Under the pieces are notes generated by a model, which saw only the letters and a program-made list of their open reading frames with translations, was not told the DNA's origin and ran no database searches. Made by a program: the position numbers and the translations under genes. This document shows, one piece after another, positions 36,862-46,230 of a stretch of 64,000 nucleotides of DNA. Where the stretch lies: positions 4,115,873 to 4,179,872 of the forward strand of contig KL647291.1 in the NCBI GenBank assembly GCA_000727475.1. Direction: 5' to 3'. The DNA is from Sarcocystis neurona. Taxonomy: Eukaryota > Apicomplexa > Conoidasida > Eucoccidiorida > Sarcocystidae. Every line of letters starts with the position of its first letter. Position 1 is the first letter of the stretch.

Positions 36862-37270
36862 CTTGGGTGGGCGCGGCACGGATGCTTTTTTTCGAGGAAG
36901 AGGAGACGAGACTGACGCGTGAGGAAGCACGTCTCAGAAGGACGGCGGCGCCGGCGAGCGGGGTTGGTTCGCTGCCAGCCCTGGGAGCTGCTGCAGCTGC
37001 AGCATCTCTCTCTGTTGCTGCTGTTGCTGCTGGTCTGTTGCTGGCAGCTCCCGTGGGAGATAATAAGGCAGTCATCTCGGGGAGCGGCAACGTCGCAGAG
37101 CGGGACAAAGAGGACCCGCCTGCTCCACCTCGCCGCTGCCTTTCTTCTTGTTCGTCTTCCTCTTCCTCTTCCTGTCCGTCCTGCGCCGCGCCCCCCTCTC
37201 TCCGCTGCTGCGACTGCTCACCCTTTGGGTGCCTTCGTGGGGAGGGGCGAAGACTTAGTAGCTTCTTCAT
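36862..37270 (-). CDS. Candidate 5' exon of gene A or separate small gene, 136 codons
   Basis: It opens with a true ATG (MKKLLSLRPSPRRHPKGEQS). It continues through an acidic EEEEEDEQEE patch and an Ala/Thr/Ser-rich tail, and ends at a good donor CAAG|GTAACC in phase 1. That phase does not fit the next gene A exons (phase 0), so it may be an upstream exon of a different gene or a mis-framed exon. No domain recognised. Confidence 0.35.
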
Positions 37271-37370
37271 TTTATATATATGTGTATGGAGATGTATGTA
37301 GAGAGAGCGAGAAGTAATTTCATGTACATATGTGTGTACGGGCGGACAGACAGAGGGATAGATAATCTAC

Positions 37371-38060
37371 CTGGGTCTCTGTGCTGCTAGTGCTGCTTCT
37401 GCTGCTGGGGCTCTTGGCAAGTGACAAAGAGAGAGAGAAGAAAACAGAAGCAAAACCAGCGCGAGACAGGACGAAGAGCGACTCCCCCGTGCTGCTGCTG
37501 CTGCGGAGAAGAGAAAGGAGGAGGACCAATAACGCGACGACGACGAGGGGCGACGGGGGACTGACGGCGGAGAGGAGACGCAAAGGGGGGGGAGACGGGA
37601 GGAAGGGGGTGCAGGCGCGCCAAGAAGCCGGAGACGGGGGTGCAGAGAAGACGTGCGGAAGAGCAGTCGAACCGAATGTAAAGAAGTACAAAACGGGGAA
37701 GAAATACGTGCAGCAGTGGCACAACGACGGACGAGGAAAATGCGAGAAGCAGCGGGGAAGGGGAGGAGAAGAGGACGAAAAGGGCGAAGAAAAGGAAACC
37801 CCAAAAGGAGAGGGGATCACGAAGAACAGCGAGAAGGGAAGAAGATGGAGAGGACCGGGAAGAGAAGGACACACGAAGAAGAAGAAGGCAAAGAAGAGAA
37901 AGCGGGGAGGGGCCACATAGCCAGGAGCGGCGAGGAGGCCTCTTCACGAGGCCAAGAGGCTCACAAGCGAAGGACAGGAAAGTAGCGGAAAAGGGAAGGG
38001 ATAGAAGAAATGGGAAAAGAAGCCGTAAAATAGCGAGAGAGGAGAGTAAAAGTAGAGTCC
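37371..38060. repeat. Long polypurine (plus)/polypyrimidine (minus) tract
   Basis: About 37420-38060 is overwhelmingly G/A on the plus strand (GAAGAAGAAGGC, GGGGAAGGGGAGG and the like). The Lys/Arg/Glu-rich plus ORF (37381-37920) and Leu/Ser/Phe-rich minus ORFs are consequences of this bias. A 14-codon phase-0 segment (37371-37412, SPSSRSSTSSTETQ) with donor CAG|GTAGAT at the edge might be an exon fed by this pyrimidine tract. Confidence 0.6.
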
Positions 38061-40351
38061 CGATGCCGGCAGACTTCTACGCGACAGCAGTGCTGACGCG
38101 GCAGACGCCGAGACGCGGACGTCGAGCAGCAGCACGTGAACCCCCAGCGAGACACGCGCTGCAGCAGAGCGACAGAGGAGCCCTGCAGCAGCCGGAACGC
38201 CAGAAGCCACAAAAGAGGGGGAAACTCTTCATTTCAGTAGAGGACTAAAGGGAAGCAGAGAAGAAACAGAAATGACTCTAGACGGGGAGCAGCAGCAGTA
38301 GCAGCAGCAACAGTAGCAGCGGCGGCAGAAGAAGAAGAAAGGCGGGCGGTGCAGTGAGGCGTCACCAGTTGATTGAGAGGTACAAAGAAGACTCTGCTGT
38401 AGACAGCTGGTGCTGCCGCTTCGGGTAGCTCTTTGCGTGCAGCTACTGCTATTCCTGCTGCTGTTCCGGCACACCTGCTGCTGCTGTTGCGGCGCCTGCT
38501 GCTGCTGGGGGTACTGCTGCTACGTTCGATGAGGCTCGTCCAGCTGCTGGTGATCAGCGGGGCTGCTGTTGCTGTTCTCAGGGCTGCAACTGAGAAATGC
38601 TGTAGTGAAGTGCCGCGGAAGAAGAAGAAGGCGTAGAAGAGAAAAGCCGAAGAATTCCTTGACCGCAGAAAGTTCCCTTCTGCTGCTTTTGAGCGTGTCC
38701 AAACAGCGAGGCGCAGACGCTCGACGACTCCTGCTCCTGTTCTTAGGCTACTTCTACTGCTGCCGCTGTTGCCGCTGCGAGGCTACTTCTGCTGCTGCTG
38801 CTGTTGCACGAGAGCCGGGGGCAAAAAGCAGCTACAAACCACCAGGCAGCAACATTTAGAAAAGATGCAGCAGACGGCGGAGAAGCAGCAGCAGCTGCGT
38901 CAAAACTGTGTAAGCTGCAGGCAGCTGTTCTTCAATCTTAACGAAGGCAAGCAGTCACAGGAGGACAGAGAGAACTGCGGCTGGTAGCTGCATACATTGC
39001 ATGCAGCAGCTTCACAGCGGTGGAAGAAAGGCCGCAGCAGCAGTAGGACGTCAGCCAAAGGCACCGCCTGCTGCGAAGAGCCGTCACCTGCAGCAGCCGC
39101 AGCTGAAACACTGCTGCTGTCGGACCAGCGGCAGCAGCGGCAATGCTGGAGTGGCAGTCCTGACGCGTCGCGCGAGGCAGCAGCAACGTAAGCGAGCAGC
39201 GGCAGCAGCAGCAGCACTGAAGTTCGAGGAGTTCACAGACGGCTGCCGCAGGAGGACTTCCCTGCGGCCCAAGTATGAGGGCGGGGAATGACAGCCCACG
39301 AACATTCACTCGTCGCGAGCAGGGCGGCAGCGGCAGTAGCACGAGCAACAGAGCAGCACTAGCAGCAGCAAAGGAGTAGCCGTAGCGGATGTTCACGCAG
39401 ACGCAAGCCTTGTTCACTGTGCGCATGCATTACACGTGCGTTGAACTCGCTCCCTATACATAAATATATATATGTGTACGTGCATATAGATGCATATATA
39501 TATACATATATATGTGAAGAGAGATACGTCCACGTCTGCAGGTGGGCGCAGGTATATAATAGAGTGTCTTTCCTTCGCATATGGCACACGGATTTCTATC
39601 ACTCTGTGTCGCCTGCAGACACACAGGTGCAGTGCATGCGCCCGTCGCCTCGCGGTAGGGGGTCAGTACGTACAGAGACAGCGAAATTCACAAGAAAAGA
39701 CCCTCGCGAAGGAAGGCTGACTGAAGTCGCTCACCTCTCCGAGCATGGAGGGACGCGTGCCTCCTGCTTACATTGGCAACACCCATGTAAAGCTATCCAC
39801 GCATTCATACAGTAGTACATATTAAAGCACATATACGTAAAACAGATGGACGTGTGCATATATATACGTAAGGACACGTAGACACACGGATACGGATACA
39901 GATATCCTCGCAAGCACCTACATATCCACATCTATATGTAATGTACTTGTGAAGAGACGTATGTGTTTCCTTTGTAGAGAGGATTGGTGAAAATACGCAT
40001 TTTAAAGTTGCGCACACATATCGAACTTAAACGCAAAGAGAAGCTGAGAGTGGAGAGGAGGAAAGCAGCCGACGCCGGCAGAGAACCGGGAGCGGTCGAG
40101 CCGCGTCGTGGTTTGTTTTTGTCCACAAGAAAAGCAGAAGCAGCAAAAGCGAGAGGAAAGACAGGAGAACACGAGAAGACAGAGGCGTCTGCAGAAGACG
40201 CAGGAAGAAGAAGCGAAAGAAAAGAAGAACGGCGAGAGAAGATGGAGAAGAAGCGGGGAAACGTCGAGTGAAACGATATAGGCAAGGAGGGCGCAGATAA
40301 ATATCCACCACGCCCGTCCACGGCTTAAGCTTCTGCTGCTGAAAGCGCCGT
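38061..40351. other. GC-rich island without a supported gene
   Basis: Satellites are absent apart from 39460-39520. Plus-strand 38919-39291 is open for ~124 codons and ends ALKFEEFTDGCRRRTSLRPK... before a TGA. Plus-strand 38840-38920 has a Gln-rich helix-like frame ending at TGT|GTAAGC. Plus-strand 39984-40271 is a purine-biased Lys/Glu/Arg frame. None has a convincing start and splice chain. Confidence 0.3.
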
Positions 40352-40716
40352 CTAGCCTTCGTCCTCCTGCTGCTGCTTGTCTGTGGCACTGCTAGTCTGA
40401 GGAGAGCTGTCGCCTGCGTGCGGCGGTCCTGCTGCACATGGCGCGGTAGGTGCTGCTGCTTTCATTTCTAGGAATGCTGCCGCTGTTCCCCACGCGCGGC
40501 TGCTCCAGAAATATCTCCTTCCGTTGCTCCATCTGCCACAGATGTTACGGCGGCAACGGGCTTTTCTGCTTCGGCTACCGGAGTCTGCAAAATCCTTACT
40601 AGCTCTCCGGCAGTGAGGGACCTCCTGCTGTGAGGGACCTCCTCCCTCCGCCGGGCCTGCTGCTGACGCTCTGGCCGCTGTTCCTGCTATCGCTGGCACT
40701 GCTGCAGCTGGTGAGC
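40352..40716 (-). CDS. Gene C candidate 3' exon (Ala/Thr/Pro-rich, possibly frameshifted)
   Basis: Acceptor TTTAAAACAG with phase-1 entry (GSPAAAVPAIAG...). The exon stays open to a TAG at 40352, ending SSATDKQQQEDEG. In its middle (about 40480-40610) another frame reads far more protein-like (GELVRILQTPVAEAEKPVAA). This suggests two frame changes, one beside a 17-bp tandem duplication (40613-40643). It could be a real C-terminus with indels or a decaying copy. No homologue recognised. Confidence 0.38.
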
Positions 40717-40768
40717 CTGTTTTAAATGTGTAGTGCTGCTACTGCTGCTCTGGCGTCCATACACACAC

Positions 40769-40939
40769 CTGGCACCTTGCGGCAGAAAAAAGTGGCGGCT
40801 GGGCGTCTAAGCGGTGGCTGCTGCTGCTGCTGGCCTACTACGACGACTATTACTGCTGTCAACTCGGGTTTCTCTCCCGTTCGCGCGGGTTCCGTGTCTG
40901 TTCCGGCTGTTTCTGTTGCCCCTTCTTCTTCCTGCGGTG
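40769..40939 (-). CDS. Gene C candidate exon, 56 codons
   Basis: Acceptor TGACTCTCCAG (phase 1), donor CCAG|GTGTGT (phase 1 exit), joining the next exon across a 52-base intron. The product is acidic then Gln/Pro-rich: PQEEEGATETAGTDTEPART, a valine cluster, QQQQQPPLRR. No domain recognised. Confidence 0.4.
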
Positions 40940-41273
40940 CTGGAGAGTCAGCCACACGGTGTTGACAGACGAGAATTCGGTGAGGACGTATTTTACGCAT
41001 GCAGTGAAAACTCCACTATTTCCCAAAAGACACGTAGTGACCCCTTGCTGTTTACTTCGCATGGGTAAGGAAAAATGTGTACTCAACAGGCGAAGTCGCG
41101 GTGGATAATAGACACCGCGCGTTGTCCGGGTGATTTACGATGGATGCGCATGGTCGCGCCATCAGCTACCGATGCTTCCAGGTCCCACGGCTCCTTCAGG
41201 AACTTAGAACTACACACACGAACGACTAAGGTGGAAAGGTAGAAAGGAGAGGGAAGCGGAAGAAACAACTTAC

Positions 41274-41368
41274 TAAAGGATGCTGTTGCAAAGTGCTGCA
41301 GTGAAGCCTCGTGCTGAAATCTCTGCATGAACACGCGCGCGCGCGCCTACACACTCCGTCACAGGCTC
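41274..41368 (-). CDS. Gene C candidate exon, ~31 codons, frame uncertain
   Basis: Acceptor GGTGCTGCAG, next to a CTG tract, and consensus donor TTTA|GTAAGT. Two frames are plausible: EPVTECVGARARVHAEI... (phase 0 entry, phase 2 exit), or a shorter QRFQHEASLQHFATAS reading that exits in phase 1 and would fit the 40939 exon. A (GC)6 dinucleotide run at 41335-41346 could hide an indel. Confidence 0.35.
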
Positions 41369-42269
41369 CTGCAGCACCCGCAGCTGCAACGACGACACGT
41401 ACAGCAGCAGCAGCAGCAGCGACAGCAGCAGGCATAAGCAGCACGCACAGCAGCAGCCACAGCAGCAGCTGCAGCAGCAGCAACAGGACCAGCCACAGCG
41501 GCAGCAACAGCAACAGCAGCAAGAAGAGCAACAGCAACAGCAACAGCAGCAGCAGCAACACCTGCAGCAAGAGCAGCGGCAACAGCAGCACGACTAGCAA
41601 CAGCACCAGGTATACCGTCACACCGGTAGCGATCAAGCCGAGCAGGAAAACTGCGTCCAGGACAATTAGCAGCAACAGTGACACGACCATCACATCGGCA
41701 CACAGGACAACAGTAGCAACAGCATGACAACAGCACCGGTCTCAGCACCACCAGCACCAGACGGGAAGCCTGGCTGTCAGGAGCAGTCTCTTTCGTGGCC
41801 TCTGTTGTTGCGGAACGCGGGACGCGCAGACACCATCTCCCCGCCGCGGGCTCGTCGATGGTGCCGCTGTCGTTGTGCCGGTGCCGTTGCTACTGTCGCG
41901 GTTGTTGAGGGCAGTGGCGGCGGGGCTCTTCGAGCGCGTCTGCGCCTGCCTGTGTATACGAAATCCCTGCTGTTGTTACAGCTGCTTGCTGCTGTTGCTT
42001 TTTGAGGGGCAGCTTTGAAAGCTGGTGCTGCGCGCCGTCTCTCTTGAGCGGTTGGGCGGCAGCCGCGTGATCACGCAGAGGAGGATGTCAAGGCCTACAG
42101 TAGAAATGCGTACACATCAATACGCTACCGGCAACTCACTTCTCTACAAATCCACCGGCACCACGTCCCACCAGAAGCATGCTCGTGGTGCAGCATTCCC
42201 GCGCAATGCGGCGTCAGGCTACAGGGGCCCAAGAAGACGGCAAGAGCTGTCTTGCGGGTGTTCCTGGTG
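41369..42269. other. Gene C interior: CTG tract and frame-hopping coding-like sequence
   Basis: Plus-strand CAG/CAA-rich run at 41390-41600 (CTG in gene C sense). Minus 41780-42000 shows two overlapping coding-like frames (AAVTTAGISYTQAGADALEE and DSSNGTGTTTAAPSTSPRRG) that do not connect without a shift. Confidence 0.35.
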
Positions 42270-42701
42270 TTATGGCTGCTGCTGCTGCTGTTGTTGTGCA
42301 GCAGTATGCTGCCGTTGCTGCTGATTACAGCACTGCAGCTTTCTTGTTGGTGGGCCGACTGTTGCAGGTACCATGTATCTGCTGCTGAGTTGGATTTGCA
42401 GCTCCGCTGCTGCAGCGACACCTCCTCTGGCTTGTATCGCTCCCACTACTCCTGGTGCCACTACTGTGGCTGCTGCTTCTGTCTTAGCTGCGAAGGACCG
42501 CAGTATGGATGTCCGCGGTCCAGAAGCCTCTTTCTCCTGGCTCCCACGACTGGTGCTGCAGCTGCTACAGTTGTGTGGTTGGGTGCCCGTCTACGATCTG
42601 CAGCAGGAGCGGGGGGTTGGGCGGTGTCGCCACAGGTGGAGGGCAGCAGGGCCATGGTAGCAGCAGCAGATGCGGCAAAAGGATCATAACCACCAACCGC
42701 A
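42270..42701 (-). CDS. Gene C candidate exon with two competing frames
   Basis: The acceptor is superb (CATTTCGTGTCCCTTTCTAG). From it, one frame runs to a TAG at 42461 (GGYDPFAASAAATMALLPST...). A second frame, open from about 42594 to 42270, reads at least as well (QEKEASGPRTSILRSFAAKT, TEAAATVVAPGVVGAIQARG, AELQIQLSSRYMVPAT). A frameshift or a very small intron is needed to use both. Ala/Thr/Gln-rich, no recognised domain. Confidence 0.4.
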
Positions 42702-43803
42702 CTAGAAAGGGACACGAAATGGAAAGGACAGGAGAAAAACCGCACGCAGGTGGCAGAGGAGAGGAAGCCGGCTGGAGCCTGTACCCTGCGGCACGCCATG
42801 TGCGCTGCAAATCACCACTTTCTTCGTTTGCGTGTACCAATGTGGTCCTTTGTCATGCTGTGGACAACACGTCCGTAGCGCACACAGGAGGAAGTCTGCT
42901 ACCGCGTGTAGTTGTGCTGTCGCATGACGAGACAGAGTAGCGATGCTTCAGACACGCACGGCTCCAGGCGCGAAAGCTGGAGAAGCGGCAGCCTCAAGTG
43001 TAGTGGTAGCGCTACAGGGGCAGCAACAACGCCAGCAAGACTGGCCAACGCCATATACGGGTGTGTGTGTTTATGGAGTGTTGCTGCGGGTGGTCACCTG
43101 GTGTGTGCGGTGTTGCTGCACCGTCCAGTCCTGCTGTTCCTGTGAAGCTCCTGCTGCTCATGAGGCTGCCCTACCACTCAGTCGTGTCTCCCCCCTTCCA
43201 GGGTCTGACACAAATCCAGTCGAGGATGCGCAGCAGTCGGCGGCCGTCGTAGCCCTGTTGCTGCTGCGTCTCCTGGCCCTCTTGCTTCTACAGTCCTGGG
43301 CCTACTCGTGGTGCTTCTCTTTTGGCCTTTAATACACGGTATTACCTGTGGCGACGCACCTAATGCAACGCAAATTTCCTTTTGTTATACTGGGCAAATT
43401 ACCCATGCGCTGTCTTCAGGTGCAGGAGAGCTTTCGGGAACCGTGTGTCCACTCTTCCCCACAAAGAAAAAAATATCCTGAAAAATCTCAGCTGGACTTC
43501 TCTTCACGACCGAAATACATTCGAAGGGCGGTGCCTTTCTTCGTGCTCTGCGAATACGTAGAGAGATGTGAACGCTTGCGTTTCTTCCTCTTCAGTGCGA
43601 ATAGAGCTTTGCAGGGCGGAAGACTACCCTCTTGCCAACAGGAGAACGTCGAAGGATGGCGTCGCTACCCTAATCGAAAAAGAAAACTCGTCGACGAATA
43701 GGCATTTACTCTGTTGCTTGTGCGCGATGAAGAAATCTTCCAGAGGAGGCTGATAAGCAGAGCGCTAAAGAGTATACCGTGCGACATGCTGCAGCGCGTG
43801 CGA
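42702..43803. other. Gene C interior, no clean exon
   Basis: No satellite. Minus frames are coding-like but short (CSATTTLEAAASPAFAPGAV near 43000; TVEARGPGDAAATGLRRPPT near 43270). A plus-strand 117-codon open frame (43348-43701, MATHLMQRKFPFVILGKLPM...) is Arg/Phe-rich with no support beyond length. Confidence 0.3.
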
Positions 43804-44136
43804 TTAGCTGTCCGAATGTTGCCGCTGCTGTGGCGTGTACTGCTCGCTGGTCGGCTCACTGTCGTTTGTGCTTGTTGCCGTGGCAGCACTACTATTTGCT
43901 TCCTGCACTTCTCGCTTACGTAGATAGGTGATACAAAGATCGTGCGCGTGTTGAACCGAAATCACGTTGCTAGGGGCAGTCGGGAAAGTGCACGTAACAG
44001 ACGCAGAAGGTGTAGTAAATGAAGATTCAGCGCAATGACACTCACAGTGTGTTGCTGCTGCGGCCTCTGGTTGTCCTGCAGCTGCTCCTACCAGTTGTCT
44101 TGTGGAATGTGTGTTCGTGTGGAGGACTGTTTGTCT
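43804..44136 (-). CDS. Gene C candidate exon, 110 codons
   Basis: Open on the minus strand with no ATG. It reads QPEAAAATHCECHCAESSFT, SVTCTFPTAPSNVISVQHAH, LCITYLRKREVQEANSSAAT and ends EQYTPQQRQHSDS at TAA. A GTAAGC donor lies internally at 43916-43921. It has balanced composition and is unlike the repeat-driven frames around it. Plus-strand overlap 44019-44342 is a hydrophobic, less convincing frame. Identity unknown. Confidence 0.42.
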   Translation of the reverse strand, partial: RQTVLHTNTHSTRQLVGAAAGQPEAAAATHCECHCAESSFTTPSASVTCTFPTAPSNVISVQHAHDLCITYLRKREVQEANSSAATATSTNDSEPTSEQYTPQQRQHSDS

Positions 44137-45929
44137 CTACATCGCGTGGCATGTCCCTCTTCGGTCCGGAGGTGTCGCTGCTGCCGCCGCTTCAGGCACG
44201 GCGCGGGACGCAGGACGTGTACGGAGATGCGCTGAAGGAGCTTCCAGCTGCTTCACGGCAGCTTCACTTCTGCGTGGTTATACATTGTGGGATACTGATA
44301 TTTATGCTTGTGAGAACGTCAAACACATCTGGCTACGGGTAGATGTGAAGCACAACATGCACGGGCAGACACATACTACACGCGTATACGCTGCTGGTCG
44401 CGCACTAATAAATAGATCCGACACGCATGAGGAGAAGGTGAGCAGCAAAAATGAACTGCAGCATAAGCAGAACTCAACTGGACCGCAGTGGCAGCAGCAC
44501 TACAGGGAAGCCAAGGCATGCGAAGTGGCAGAAAGCCACGTTTTCTGCCTCCTAGATGACGCTGACCGTCAGAACCCCGAGTGCAGGAGAGCAACTCAGA
44601 GCCAAACGGAAGAAAGAAACGTGATATCCTTTACCGTAGAAGGCTTGACCGACAGGATCTGTCGCTAAGTGACACTTAGGTACATAGGTCGCAACCTACC
44701 TATCTGTGTATCCGTACTTTTTCTCTAGTCGTTTCCCTGCATGTCTTCGCAAACAGCTACTACATATATATATATATATATATATATTCATACAGATCCT
44801 GTGTATGTATACCAGGAGGACACGTACGTATAAACGCACTGTGGCGGCCTCGGTGCGGAGATCCGGAAGTCGTGAAATACTGAGGCTGGCGAACGAAGAA
44901 GCCAACAAGTGTTGCCAGTGAATTTCTCTTTAGAGAGGGCGCACGTATGTGTATATACATATATCGATACAGACACAAACGTAGAACGACCGACTCATAT
45001 ACATATGTATATATATGTATATATACGTGTAGTCAGCACCGTGTGACGGCTCCCCGAAGGAAATTCATCGACCTCTTTGTGAAGATTAAAGGTGTATGTA
45101 CAGATTTGTGTGAACGCAAATACAGACGCATATGTCAGGCTGCTAGCAGACGGACTCGCCGGAAAAGCGCCGAAGTTTACAGACGAGCTAATAAAATTTC
45201 TCGATCCTGCGTGTGCAAAGGCGGCCGACGGCGAGTTAGGGAAGTGACCACCGTCGTAACGATAATTTCTCTGCAGCGCGGACGAGTCGTCCTTACGCCG
45301 CTGCTGTTGTTCGTTCCATGCACCGGCGTCGTAGGGTGACGCACGTACAAACAAGGTGCTCTACAAGCACTTATTTAGGCCAACTCTGACGTGGCCAGAC
45401 GTACTCGAATCCTAGAGAAAAGAGGGAAAACTGTTAACAACAACACGCGGATGCGCATGTAAGTTTTCACACGCACAGAAGCAGAGTCATCCTACTGTCA
45501 GACACGTACGGTGCCTACAAGCACGACTACGGACAAATACATACATCTATATACATACGTACGTGTGTGTAGTGTCTATTTGTTCGCGTGTGGATACATA
45601 TGTGTGTACAAGGAAAATTTATATATATCGTATATAGAGGGATGAAAGCAGACAAGGCAGGCACGAGGAACACACTCCAGTACATCCACAAATGTAGATA
45701 AGTAGAGCGAGAGAGATACAGAGAGAGAAGAAAAAAGTATTCATAGAGGAAGAGAGAACACCGAGACAGAGAGGGGTATCTTTTTCTTGTAGAGCGCTGA
45801 GAGACGGATACAGGGAGACAAAGAGGGGATTTTATTCTTGTATAGTGCTGACGGCGTCTGGTAGGCGGTACGCCGCCTGCTGCTGTGGGGTGCACCTGGG
45901 GCTGCAGACGCAACAGCTGCTGCGCTGAG
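44137..45929. other. Spacer between gene C and gene B
   Basis: Few supported features. (TA)n at 44763-44788, and GAGAGAGATACAGAGAG purine-rich repeats at 45700-45800. It holds the plus-strand open frame 45083-45247 (separate entry). A plus frame near 44835-44921 (EILRLANEEANKCCQ then TGA) is helix-like but isolated. Confidence 0.35.
45083..45247 (+). CDS. Candidate plus-strand terminal exon, ~54 codons
   Basis: Open between stops, reading KVYVQICVNANTDAYVRLLA, DGLAGKAPKFTDELIKFLDP, ACAKAADGELGK then TGA. The composition is that of an ordinary globular protein with two Cys. AG acceptors lie at its 5' end (ATTAAAG, GTATGTACAG, AAATACAG). I find no upstream partner exon, so it may be a gene relic. 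A small cysteine-containing secreted antigen is one guess only. Confidence 0.3.
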   Translation, partial: RLKVYVQICVNANTDAYVRLLADGLAGKAPKFTDELIKFLDPACAKAADGELGK

Positions 45930-46230
45930 TCAGCTCTGAGGTGTGGTGCTGTGTCTGCGTGACGTGGTGGGAGCGAGAATGTTCTTCTTCATCCACTTGT
46001 GCACACTGCCCATGGCAGTTTTTTTCTTCTTTGCATGCGCGTCGCTCTCGTCTCCGCCTTCAGCTGCTGCTCCTGCTGCAGCGAAGCGCAGGCTGCTACT
46101 ATTTTGGAAGCCGTCTGCTCTGCCTCCCGCTGCCGAGGCTGCTGCAGCAGCAGCGCTGCCACGCCTCGGGTCCTTGCTGCTGGTACTGGCGCTGCGTCTG
46201 CTCGAGCCTCCTCCGCCGAAGAACAGACCC
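45930..46230 (-). CDS. Gene B exon 12 (C-terminus)
   Basis: Acceptor GCTGCTGCAG entered in phase 2. It encodes 100 codons: Gly/Ser/Ala low complexity, then a basic tail KKKKTAMGSVHKWMKKN and TTPQS before TGA. The frame is forced by the phase-2 exit of exon 11 and is stop-free to the end. The basic tail could bind membrane (inference). Confidence 0.75.

Noticed and set aside
37381..37920. 179-codon plus-strand Lys/Arg-rich ORF
   Set aside because: Produced by the polypurine tract. No globular or domain-like region and no supporting signals.
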